Positions 47,516-59,368 of a DNA stretch of 64,000 bases are shown in pieces. A model generated the notes under the pieces. The model was not told where the DNA came from and ran no database searches. It saw only the letters and a program-made list of their open reading frames with translations. The stretch's first letter is position 1. Each line of letters begins with the position of its first letter. The stretch spans positions 6,689,318-6,753,317 of the forward strand of contig JAVDOI010000010.1 of the NCBI GenBank assembly GCA_032191485.1, in the 5' to 3' direction. The DNA comes from Leptoclinus maculatus. Its lineage: Eukaryota > Chordata > Actinopteri > Perciformes > Stichaeidae. A program made the position numbers and the translations under genes.

Positions 47516-47800
47516 GGCCGAGCACTGTGGCTAAGCTAAGCTAACCGGCTGCTAGCTTCATATTTACCTCACAAACATGAGACCGCTATCAATCTTTCAG
47601 CTTAATCTTGGCAAGAAAGGAAATGAGAGTGTTTCTCAAAATGTTCTTTTGAAATAGTGGAGAAGCGGAGCTTTGGACACGTTTGGACAGATTCAGGCTA
47701 ACTGTCCCCAACTGTTTCAAATCTTTATGCTAAGCTAGGCTAACTGGCTGCTGGATGTAGCTTCCTACTTCCTATAACGCTCATTAGAAAAGCAAATAAG
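47516..47800 (-). repeat. Two family A repeat fragments
   Basis: The first (about 47516-47652) runs GGCTAAGCTAAGCTAACCGG, GCTAGCTTCATATTTACC, ATGAGACCGCTATCAATC, CTTGGCAAGAAAGG. The second (about 47690-47800) runs TATGCTAAGCTAGGCTAACT, GGCTGCTGG, AGCAAATAAGTGTAT. Both read in the same direction as the right half of the element at 1847-2237. Confidence 0.55.
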
Positions 47801-48825
47801 TGTATTTTAAAGTAGAATAAATATGAATTACTCAAGTAAAGAGCAAGGATGTAAACAAAAATGTAGGTTTCTTAGCTCATTTTTTCAGGATGACTGGGTT
47901 GTAGGGTGTTTTATTTGTGTAGGACCAACTGAGCAGTAGGTTACATTTCATTTACACATTACAATTCACTGTCTTAAGTCATATAAAATGGTCAACTGTC
48001 CATTTGACCTGTTTTGAAATTCTTAAACAATTACTGTTAAATGATGAACCAACGTGAGTCTATCTCTTCACTCTATCGACAGCTACTGAAAAAAAGGAAC
48101 CAGAATCTTCTGCTTTTCCGTTCGAGCAGAGCTAGATAATATCTCACGCCGTCACTCTCGGTGCAGATGTTCTCAGTGTTAGATAAGAAATGTCAAAGTC
48201 ACTCTTGTGGACAGCTTTCTTGTAGCCGCTCAAGCTCTGTTTCTGCAGAACTGATTTCACAATGAAGAGAAGAAACTGTCCAGTCATCCGTCTGCAGCAG
48301 CGATCAGCGGTTAATAACAAAGATTCACACTGAGGGCATTGGGTGTGGTGGGCGTACATAAGTGTAATACTGGTTGTACATTTGTCCACTTTGAATGGTC
48401 ATTCCACCGATCTCAATTTGATTTTCTCATCCTACATTTTGACACCTTGCTTTCTGCCTCCCGTACTGATGTAATATCAACAAGGGGGATCCATCAGTCC
48501 TTGTTATGTGTGCTGCCGACACAGTGTTATCATCCTAAAAAGACACAAAATAATAGAACGACTTGGACGTTACAGTGGACTAGAAATGACTTGCAGAAAG
48601 TCACACTTCAATAAATGTGTTAACAGGCACACCACCGATAAGAAAACTGCACTTGACAGTTGACAAGCGACACACTGCCTCTTTCTCACAGCTGATTGCA
48701 TTTATTTGCATGTGCATGTTGAGACATTGTAAAGATCAGCAGCCATTTTCCCCGAAGTCCATAACAGTAAAGACATTACATTTGCAGCATGCAGATAATT
48801 AACCTGCCCCATAGTTTTCAGCGTT

Positions 48826-48896
48826 TGATAAGGATAGATCCAGGACAAAGAACTTTAACACTGTTAAAGTTCTTTGTCCTGGATCTATCCTTATCA
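48826..48896. repeat. Perfect 71-bp hairpin (35-bp arms, 1-nt loop)
   Basis: The arms 48826-48860 and 48862-48896 are exact reverse complements around a single C. The left arm starts TGATAAGGATAGATCC and the right arm ends GGATCTATCCTTATCA. No TIR-element structure or target duplication surrounds it. There is no AT-microsatellite content, so the symmetry is not due to low complexity. Confidence 0.97.
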
Positions 48897-51800
48897 TACA
48901 TACATACTGTGGCACACACTGCACACACAGCAAAAACCAAATCAGTTCTGCTTAAATTAAAATGAGTTCTGCTAACTTAACAGTTGATAGAATATCTCAG
49001 GAACAGCAGAGATGGTGCGAGATGTAGATTCCGTGTAAAGGCAAGGCCTTTTTTCTCCACCCACCACGTGACCAGTGTTTTACACGACATGCAAAAAATA
49101 GATAAGAGCTGTGTTTTCTGTGTGAAAATACATCCAAGACACAGACCACAGACTTAAAGAGAATCAGCTAAAAGAAACTAACACTTGTAATAGTGCAGAA
49201 ATGGTGAAGAAATTGGGTTCAAGTTGGGAATATTAAAGAAAAACCCTTATTTAATAGCCAAGATTAGGTACATATCCCCAGTTGAAACTATAACAAGTTA
49301 TTAAAAAATCCAACACAGCACAACAACACATAAATGCTTAGACACACACATGAACTGGCTGTTGAACTCTGACCTTTCAAACGGCAGCTTCACTCCCCCC
49401 CCCCACAGAGACACAATGACCAGGAAGCACCAAGCAGGTTTCTTCACATCCACACACCAACGTCCCCCGATGAGGTTCTTATTATTTGAGAGGGAAATTT
49501 ACAACCAGAAACGGGCTGGTTGCAAACAAGGGGAGCTGCTGATCACAGTGATGGATGAGGAAGGTGATTTGTGGAGTGTTTACAGCATAAATCCAAGCAT
49601 CTGTTTAGTGTAACGTGAGAGTTTCTTTTCACTGCTTCTTCCGGGTGTTTTTTTTTCACACTTTCAACATTTTCTTTCTTAGATATTGTAGCCATGCTGA
49701 ACTTTGGGTAAGGTTTAAGGATATTTAAGGTATATGATCATAACACAGTTAAACCAGAATAATAATCCTAACAAGTAAACCATTAACATAAATCAAATAA
49801 AAGTAACACAGACGCAAGCTCCCCTACTGCTGCAGGACAAAAATATTTGAAGTGAGAGTAGGCGAGAAAAACAAGATATTTGTGGACCTCCTGTGTGAAA
49901 GAAGAACTGTCTTGCGGTCAGCAGCGTCCAGTAAATCATTAATTGTGTTCACACTCGGTCCCTATCTGACGGCTGCAGTTGTGGCCAGCTGAGAGCTCAC
50001 GAGGTTTGGACTGGGCTTGCATGCAGTTGAACCTGAGGAAAAAGGAGTAAAGTCAGATTGTAGCTGGAGGAAAAGGGATGGAGATAGTTGAAAAGAGAGA
50101 GGGAGGGGGTTGTTACACTGTGGTTAGAGTTTTGGAGCCAAAGGAACCTGTGAGGGGATGAGATAGCATGATGTGGTTTTCATTGAGGTGCCACAGCAGA
50201 GTGGAGGTGCAGAGGTGAACGCTCAGACTGAGAGCCTGGGACTAAACAGAGACATAAACCAGTGAAAGTCAGTTTAGCCACAATAAGCTATCATGGCATG
50301 CAGTATACTGAGTCAAATCTACTTTTTGTTGTTATGTACGATACAAAAGATCACTGGTTTAAATTATTCTCTTAAGTCTTAATTAGTAAACTGCAGAAAA
50401 GTCGACTGAATGTCTTTTTACACACATTTCTATTTTTATCTACAAGAACAAAATCTTTTTTAGTTTCACTTGTCAACAGTCTGACTTTAAGTGAGACTTT
50501 GTAACTTGTGAAGGAAGAAATAACTCTTTATGTCTCCTAGAAATTAAAAGTTGAATCCATGAGAGTTAAAATACACTTTTGCTCAATTCAACACACTCAG
50601 AAGTTTTGTTGTTACAGCGTAACTTTGTCTGGTAGGACCAGTTGCTTACGGAGGCCAATGTTAACTTATGTTAGCAAACTTTAACTTGATATTGTTGTGT
50701 AACTGTCACAGTAGCACAACCAAAAAAAATGATCAAGTCAGTGAATTAGCTTTTCTTGTGCTACTGTTTGCATCATTATCCCCTAATTGTCACATGTAGC
50801 AGCAGCTGTTTAGCAGATAGTCTCGCTTTAAACTGGATTGCATTGAGTCAAAATCAAGACAACATGTTGACAAGCTGCTGTGCACTCTGCTCCTCTTGTC
50901 AACATTCACATGCATGTGGTATAAAAGCTGCAGCCTCAGGTATATTTAAAGTCCCCTCAGTCTATCCTCGCGGGGGCCGAAAGGGGCCAAAGGTTGAGCT
51001 TGAGAAAATAACCTAATGTCTCTACAGCCATTCTCAAAAGTTTTTATTTAACCGCACCTTTGACAAGGTAGACAAGTGCAGCGAAAAGCAAAGCAAAAAT
51101 ACAAGAAACCTCCTCCTCCGCTCCCCTGGCTGTGATCACTGCGATTGGGCTTCTATTTCAATCACATACTTGCTGTAAGACTACAAGAGCGAGAATCAAG
51201 GCCTGGGGGAAGAGGTGATTGGGTGAGGGGGGGTTACAGAGAGACCAGAGGCTGTGGCAACAGCGATAGCGTCTTCTCGACTCTGCATTTGGTTTCCTGT
51301 TCTGACTCAGTGTGTAACTCTGAAGTTTGAACATACTGTCTCTGTGCCTCTTTCACTTTTTGAGAATAATCAGAATGCTGTCATTGTCAATTTTAAACAG
51401 GGCTTGTTTATAATATTTTAACTGAAAGCACATACTTGAATATGGTTGAATGTATTTCATGAGATGTCACTGAGCAACTATAAGCTATAGGAGAAGTTTT
51501 GTATTTGTTATCTGTCCAAAGGCCTGATCAATGTTGCGTTGATGTGCTGTAGAAATAATTTAGTCAAGTCTAAAATCCTGTAAATTCTAAAGGGAAAACT
51601 GAGAATTATAAGTTTAGCTTTGTCTTTGAATTAATTGTTGTCTGCTCATTTGTGGGAGGAGAAGTGAGAATTAGATCTTAAATTGTAGTCCAGTGTAGTT
51701 CAATGATTTCTCTTTTCGACCATTCTCAGCAATGAAACATTTACAAATCAGACTTTCTAATGCAAGTTAAGTGCTGGCATGATAGGAGTTATCAGAAAAA

Positions 51801-53059
51801 TGCCAATCACAGACATGAAATGTAATCTAAAGTTAAATGAACACAGAAATGTAACATTTTGTATTGATAATTCTACAAAGGAAGTCATCTTTAAAAAAAA
51901 AAAAAACTGGCTTGTAATAACGAAAGTAAATCAATTCTAAAAATCAACTTAACTGATTCATTTTTGTACAATGTGCAAATATCCAAAGTATAGTTCTGAA
52001 TCAGTGTTTTTGTTTGAATGTCATGGCTGATTAACATGAAAATTATTTTCTAAGGGAGGGAGGGGAAGAAAGAGAGTGCGTGTGTGTCTTCCTATGCGGC
52101 GCTGAGGGTTTTGTGGTGCGTCTCTCTGCAGCTTGTGATATTTTAACATTCAGACCAAATGCGGAAAGAGTGCAGGACCGTGTGCGTGTCCTCACAGCTG
52201 GGATATAGTAGCCTACCTGCAGTGTCAGTGCTGTGTGAGTATGCGACATGTGTTTCAGCTTTATGCCTCGGCTATCTGCTTTGCTTGCAGGTCACTAACT
52301 TGTTGCAGCTGCATCAAACAAACTCCGTTCCCACATCGGAGGAAAAAATCGATACCGCTTTGCTTTGGTCCGACCTTGAACGGAGCGCAAACCTTCGCTA
52401 TGATTTCAGCCTGTCAGATTGAAAACTTTTCCCTGTATTTATATTATTTTCAATATTCCACTTGGCACTTATGTCTCCTGCATTTATTTTACTGGACAGT
52501 CTAATTGGGGCTGCGTATTGGCCGGGAGGGGGTTTTAATGATGTAAAACAATAAGGCTGGAGTCAGTGGGTAAACTGAAGCAGTGTAACTGTAAAGGGAT
52601 ACTTCGGCTCCCCACCAGCAGGCTGTTGTGCAGAGCTGCCGTGCGCGTCTCATTAACAGGATCACATTACAACCAGTCAAACAAACAGGTCATTATCCAT
52701 CACAGCCTGCTCTGCCTACATGGAACCAAACACACGTTTCTATGTCTGATCACATTCAAATGATATCATTACCGGCCTGTTTAATCATCTGGCTTCAAGA
52801 GACCTCAACTTACCAGTTTTTATATTATTTAAAATTAATTTCGAGTTTAGGCATTTATTAAAAATGCAAACCATTGTAACAACAAATCCAATCTCTATGA
52901 CCTCTTTAGCTTATAAAACATCCATGTGAACTTCCTCTTATGTGATTCAGCCTCCGTCACATGTAACTATCATTAAAGACATACAATACGACCTCCTCTA
53001 TCCTTGGGGAGGGGGGGGGGGTAGTCCCGCTGCCCAGTGACACCTGGTAAACGATACGG

Positions 53060-53222
53060 CCTCTCTGCGCATGCGTAATGGCCTGCCAAAAATCCCAACA
53101 CCGTCTCGACTGTCAACCAATAGAGTTCCAATCTGTCCAGAGATAAAGTCAGAGCAGCGTGTAGCGGAGAGAAGTGAGGTGGAGGATTTCAGACCTAAGC
53201 AGCACCGAAGCACCAGACAGAC
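53060..53222 (+). promoter_or_regulatory. Probable GFI1 proximal promoter and 5' UTR
   Basis: An NRF1-like TGCGCATGCGT at 53066-53076 and a CCAAT box at 53117-53121 lie 100-160 bp upstream of the GFI1 ATG. The TSS is probably between about 53130 and 53180. No TATA box is evident. Confidence 0.45.
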
Positions 53223-55672
53223 ATGCCGAGGTCTTTCCTAGTGAAGAGCAAAAGGGCCCACAGCTACCACCAGCCCCGGTACCTGGACGATGGCTACAGC
53301 AGACTGGACACTATTCTGGCTAACGTGTGCGCAGGTAGGTTTTCTTGTGCGTAATTACGCACGACAATTGTTGGATAACTCCAGTAAGAGCGTGAATCCT
53401 ATCCTATCCCATCCTATTTTCCCCATCAAAATGTAATTATTTCCTCAATATCTACAAATAGACACCAGTTGCACAGTCGGTCAGTTTAATTGCTCTGTTC
53501 TGCTGTCATTAGAGACAAAATCTCAGGCGGAGTTTGAGTCCAACTCGGAGCCGCAGGAGGATGTGAGCGCCGGCGCTGACAGACTGTCCCCCGGTTCCAG
53601 GCTGCTGTCCCCGGGGTCGCTCTCCTCCAGCCCCCCGCTGAGCTGCACAGGCAGCGTGTGTGACCGATCCTCTGACTGTGATTTCTGGCGTCCCCCGTCT
53701 CCCTCCTCCTCACCAGGTATTTTTTCATTTATGTTTTTAAAAAGTGTCAGAGCAGTATTATAAGATACAGCAACGCGTTGTTTGTTGTGTGTAAGGCCTA
53801 TTTAAATTATGAAGGTGGCATTATTATTAGACCAGTGAGCTTATACACAGTTTTCAAAAGTTGTGATCCATATCAGCTTTGAGTGGGTAAAATATTTTAA
53901 ACATTCTCAGAACTGTTACGACCTATATCCTGATGTTAGTTTTCATTATAAGGAAGAAAGACAGAGATGGAGCACATTAATAGTATATATGAGGGGGTCA
54001 ATCATGTTCATTGATATGCCTACTTTATGATCTTTTGAGTTAATAATTGATTTCATTGAAATCAATTATAATTGCGGGGACTTGAGGGTTTTAAAGTTAC
54101 TATTACGCATGTCGCGTAGCCATTTACGGCTATTTCAAAACGATCACATTTTAAAACACGCTATGAGCTGCAGATCGCACATCAATAAGAACATCCACTC
54201 ACCCTGAATTCAAATCAACTTCCAGATTCAGAGAAATGCTCCACTCCCTCAGCGGAGGACGGCCACCACTTCAACATCCCGATCTTTCCTTACTCATGGA
54301 CGGCGTACTCCGGCTCTGAGCTGAGGCATCTGGTTCAGGGGCCATATCACCGCCACCTCCAGGGCCACAGGGAGCCGCACTCACCCGTCAGCATCTACGC
54401 TGCAGAGGACAGTGGCGCCGAGCCGCAATACGCACAGCGGGGCCCGGTGGCCGGATGCTACCAGGACTTTTCTTCAACGGCCCACCAAATCTGCAGGATG
54501 CGGGATGTAGACAAGCTGTATGTGGATGTAAAGCAGAAGTCCCGCACTGCGGAGATCAAGTCTGAAAATAATTTGATTTGCTCTAACATCGAGTCAAGTG
54601 GATCCTATAAGTGCATTAAATGTTGCAAGGTACGTTTACCAATGTTTACTGAAGCGTGACATGGTCGAAACCATGATAGTCCTATTGTTCTGATTTTGTT
54701 TGAGTTTGCTGAGATGTTACAAATGATCGTAATGTTTTTTGGTGATCAGGGTATATTACATTATGTCCAATGAGCTAAAATTCACTTAAAACATAAACTG
54801 CGTGAACAGCAATGACACCAGTAGGCCTCTATATTTTCCCATTTTAGTTTGACATCGAGGTAAAAATGTGTTTTTCCATAGGCGTTCTCCACACCTCATG
54901 GTTTGGAGGTTCACGTGCGGCGGTCGCACAGCGGGACGCGGCCGTTTGAGTGTGGGATTTGTGGGAAAACCTTCGGACACGCAGTGAGCCTGGATCAGCA
55001 CAGAGCGGTTCACTCGCAGGTAGGCCTCTCACTGGAAATAGACTATTGCAACAGTTATTAGGCCCACATCCTGGACGCAAAGGCCCCGGTTCGCAGATAG
55101 GCTATATTTGCCACCACAACGTCCCAACCCAGTTACTGTTTTCCTGCACTTAAATCTAATGTTAAGACCTTCCACACTGACATTGTACATGCTTTACAGG
55201 AAAGGAGCTTCAGCTGTAAAATCTGCGGCAAAAGCTTCAAGCGCTCCTCCACGCTGTCCACGCACCTGCTCATCCACTCGGACACGCGACCTTATCCGTG
55301 CCAGTACTGCGGGAAGAGGTTCCACCAAAAGTCAGACATGAAAAAACACACTTTCATTCACACAGGTGAGACACTGCGTGAACTAAAAAGTCATCGATAA
55401 ATGCAAAACAACACGAGCCATTGCTAAATGCCTCACCGTGCGTAATGCGTAAAAACGGCTCTGACATATTGTGTGATCTCGTTACTGCTGCAGGTGAGAA
55501 GCCGCACAAGTGTCAGGTGTGCGGGAAGGCCTTCAGTCAGAGCTCCAACCTCATCACGCACAGCAGGAAACACACAGGCTTCAAGCCTTTCGGCTGCGAC
55601 CTCTGCGGGAAAGGTTTCCAGAGGAAGGTGGACCTGAGGAGGCACAAGGAGACGCAGCACGGACTCAAATGA
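53223..55672 (+). CDS. gfi1: GFI1, SNAG-domain zinc-finger transcriptional repressor
   Basis: A nuclear repressor that binds AATC-core sites and recruits LSD1/CoREST through its SNAG domain; it controls blood and inner-ear hair-cell fates. Exons: 53223-53334, 53513-53716, 54226-54629, 54882-55019, 55200-55365, 55494-55672, all phases consistent, 400 residues (human 422). The start gives the SNAG motif MPRSFLVKSKRAHSYHQPRY. The middle region keeps CDFWRPPSPSSSP but is shorter than in mammals and lacks their Gly/Ala-rich stretch. Six C2H2 fingers run from about residue 235 to the end: CIKCCKAFSTPHGLEVH, CGICGKTFGHAVSL, CKICGKSFKRSSTLSTH, CQYCGKRFHQKSDM, CQVCGKAFSQSSNL, CDLCGKGFQRKVDLRRH, ending TQHGLK. 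All Cys and His ligands are present. Fish have more than one gfi1 paralogue; synteny with rpl5 and rpap2 supports gfi1 over gfi1b, but the exact ohnologue is open. Confidence 0.96.
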
Positions 55673-55835
55673 GCAGACTTCAATGCTTTAGCATGAAATC
55701 TTGCACTTTTATTGTACTCTGATATTCATATGCTCGTGTTTTATTTTATTATGTTGTTTGTAGCATTGGCCTACTCTTCCCCTTATTGTTGAATGTTAAT
55801 TATTTAGCCTGAGATATTTTGGGTGATTTTATGGA

Positions 55836-55841
55836 AATAAA
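55836..55841 (+). terminator. GFI1 polyadenylation signal AATAAA
   Basis: The first canonical AATAAA, 164 bp beyond the GFI1 stop. Confidence 0.7.
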
Positions 55842-56689
55842 AGTTTATTTATCAATTGTGTTTTTACATTTGTATTAAGATATAAAAGCAAAGCCTTTAG
55901 ACTGTAAACATTGATTTCAGAAATTAAATGTTTATTAATCTTTTCTAAAATGAATTATCACTTTTAAATGACCAAATTCAAGAAATGCTCCCTCTCCTTC
56001 CAATTTAGGCAATTAGATATATTCAGGGATTACACATTAACTTTTGGAGCCCAGTTGTTTTCAGTTAGGAATTGACAAGCCTTAAATTTCAGTCTCTACA
56101 TTTAATTATTCATTTTCTAAATTATAAGAAAACATTTCTCACAATTTACAATATTTCTTTAGGTTTTAAACCACAATAATACATTCAAAAACATTTAAAA
56201 CAAAATCTTTCTCTGCCTCAGTCCACTGATTGTAGTTACGTTGTGAGAAACGAGAAGCTGTGTTCAGCCGTGCAGGCCATCAATCACGTCCCCAATCTGC
56301 ATGTCAAAGTTATATCTCCAATATTAAATAGGAAAACGTTTTGCTGCGTGCGCCACCTGGTCAAAACCAAATATTTTCAGACACACATTGTTAACATACC
56401 CATATAACAAATTACCTTATGGTGCCATAAACCGCCATGTGAAGGAAGTCTGCAGAAATAGCATCACTTTTATTACAGCAGCTCCTCCAGAACAGCAATA
56501 ACAGCGTGTCCACATGGCGTTTTCACTGGGAAAAGCTGGGTGTGATTTATTTACAGGGTAAACATCCACTGCTCTAAAACTTCAAGGATCTGATTTGCAC
56601 ACATCTCACCACAGATTGTGTACATATACTGTGTACAGTAATGCTGCTACACAATAGCGACAGTAAAACAGCCTGCAGACCAGCGGCGG

Positions 56690-57215
56690 AGGAAGAAGTA
56701 GTCAGATTCTTTACTCAAGTAAAAAGGTACTCAATGTAAAGAAATGTTTATTATGTCATTAGATTATTACTCATGCATTCATATAAAAGCAGGATTTTAT
56801 TGTTGTCCAAACCTCAACATTATAACGAGTGAATAAAAATGATTAAAAGGAAAAGCAGCAAATTCTCACATTTGAAATGTTTTGCAATGCACATTTGCAT
56901 TTAAACAATTATAGAAATATAGGCTCCAATTAACTATCTGTCAATCATTTATTCGACTAATTGTTTCAGCTGTACATACTGATGGGTAGTTTCATTTATA
57001 ACAAAAATATTTGATTTCATTGTTTTGTGTGCAAAAATATAAATGTTTAAAGGAACTAGGAACTGAAACTGTCAAATGATTGTAGTGACTTAAAGAGGGC
57101 AATATTTCCCTCTGGATTGTTGTGAAGTAGAAGTAGAAAATGGCATGAGAAGAAAGTACCTCACATTTGTACTTAAGTACAGTACTCGAGTAAAGTACTT
57201 TGTTACACTCCCCTA
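56690..57215. repeat. Dispersed repeat, family B
   Basis: It starts GCGGAGGAAGAAGTAGTCAG then TTTACTCAAGTAAAAAGGTA, and ends with ACTTAAGTACAGTACTCGAG and TAAAGTACTTTG. The ends are rich in palindromic ACTCAAGTA-type words. This is a common teleost repeat type in the space between the convergent GFI1 and RPAP2 genes. There is no coding capacity. Confidence 0.55.
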
Positions 57216-57296
57216 TGGTCCACTCCTGTATCCTAGATTAGGAGTAAACACATACATAAGACAAGAGCTTTTGTTTCAAAAGTTATTACAACCAAC

Positions 57297-57302
57297 TTTA
57301 TT
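57297..57302 (-). terminator. RPAP2 polyadenylation signal AATAAA
   Basis: A minus-strand AATAAA about 103 bp beyond the RPAP2 stop. Confidence 0.65.
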
Positions 57303-57404
57303 TGTGGAAAAACAAACATTATAGAAAATGTTGGATACCCACATATTTATTTAATTCAGTCAGTGATCTTGAGCTTGTATTTATTATTCATATGTGTGTG
57401 TGTG

Positions 57405-59333
57405 TCAGTGTGCCGGGGTTTTAAACAGCTGGACTATGTTCAGAAGGTCCTGCTCCTGCAGACCGAGCTCCTCCTTCAGTGTGTTCAAATACTCCGCTGA
57501 TGTTGGCGTCTCCAAGGCTTCTCGTACCACCGGAGACACCTCAGACAACCTGAAACACAAAATACACACAATCACACGCCGACCGCAGCCTTTTGTTGTC
57601 ACAGATTCCTGTTACACACACAAAACCAAAAATGGAACATTGATAATATGAATAATAAAAAATTTTAGGACACATTTCCTCGGGGATTATAAAGACCGTC
57701 CTGAAACTGACAGCTCACATCCTCATTAGAAGAATATAAAGTTAATAATCTCTGCTCGCTGCTAACATCAGTGCGTTTACATGCACATGAGCATCCTGGT
57801 TTTGAATCTTCTTCAGGATATGACGTTTACGGGGAACATGAGAAACCTGGTTATTCGTCGCCCTACACACGTGATCATAACAGTATCCAGCTTTCTGATC
57901 ATCTATGTGCAGTTGTGTCTTGATTCCTGAACATCTCGGCCAATTATTTCTCTCTGGACAGAGAGCAGGGTAAGGCGGTGTTTACAGTATCCTGGTAGTG
58001 GAGCACTCCAGCTGTCATATCCAGGTTTCTAGAAACCAGGATATGACGTTTACATGAGCAACTCATGACTGAGATACTCCAAAAACCTGATCAAAACCAG
58101 GATACTTGTCACTCCACGATGACCCGAATCTTCCAGTAATGTAGAAGTAAACTCATGTACAAACCTGACAGACTGAGATGAGAGACATGTCAAACTAGGC
58201 TAGGTGTACCCAATAAACTGGCATCCGAGTGTCATTATTCCTGCCGTAACAAGAAATTTCACGTGTACAGAAACTGTGCCATGATCTACCAAATCAGCAC
58301 AGACCAGCAGCCCTACGTAAAGAGTTTACCTCCCACCTGATCTCCATCACCTCTCTAACCCCTGTCCGTCCCTCCCGTCCCTCCCCTCCCTCCCCCTCTA
58401 CCTGTCCCGTCTACCCGTGTGGAGGTGCACTGCTGGTTAATCTCCGGTTCACCCCAGGGTCTAGTGTTGCAGGGGGGGGCATCCATTATTCAGCCGGCCT
58501 GAACAATAGCAGCCAGACTAGCTCCACAGCTGCCACGCAGCAGACAGATAAGGCAGCACAAGAAATTATTCATGATGGAGGAATGGAAGGAATGGAGAAG
58601 CTTGAAGTTAAGTTGGAACTAATGAAATCATAGAGTAGCAGTGGGACATGATGCGACTAAATGTTTCTGGGAGGGTTAGCTTATCAAAGACGGATAAAAT
58701 AAAAGATAACTCAAGAGATGATGAGGCATCTTGTGGCTTGTCCAGCAACCATTCACGCTATCTAAACAAGTATTAAACACAGGTTATGAAGTGGTTCATC
58801 AGTTAGATGGAATCAGTGGTTTTAAACACTTCAAAATCAACATCACATGACACCTTCAATCAGGTCAAAGCCAGAGTGCACAGATAACTAATCTCGACTC
58901 CTTTTTCCCCTGACATTGGTAAAAAAAAAACTATTTATCACAACCCCAAAAGATTACTGAGCATTTGTAAAGGATATTTAGGTTCATTCTAACCAGTGGT
59001 ATTCCATACAACTCAACTTTTTTACAGATTTTTAAAGACCGTTGCAACTTAATCATTTCTATGTGATGCGTTTCAGGAAGGAGTTTGCAGTCACGAGGCT
59101 CCCTTGAGTTAAGAGTGATAGATTTGCGTTACCTCCTCCCCGTCAAGCTGCACAACACTTACGGTTTTCTTTTGTTAAGTTCCAGAGAGCTCACAATGCA
59201 AGTTGTGGTATTGATGCAAACTGACTTTATGGCCACTGAGGGAGTCATAAATCAGAGTCAGCCCAGCATCAGGTGAAAGTTTTCCCAGCCGGGGCAATTT
59301 AAAGTGCTCATTTTGCTTCGATGTATACAGAGG

Positions 59334-59368
<35 letters not shown>

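Larger units (their letters stand above)
45521..53059. other. 7.5 kb intergenic region between RPL5 and GFI1
   Basis: I find no exon chain or known protein here. Mammals have EVI5 in this position, but no TBC-domain sequence is visible. The region holds family A repeat fragments, a perfect hairpin at 48826-48896 and AT-rich sequence. Being directly upstream of GFI1, a tightly regulated developmental gene, it probably contains enhancers, which cannot be picked out by eye. Confidence 0.6.

Noticed and set aside
48826..48896. MicroRNA precursor
   Set aside because: The arms are perfectly complementary with only one base between them; a miRNA hairpin has a real loop and usually bulges.
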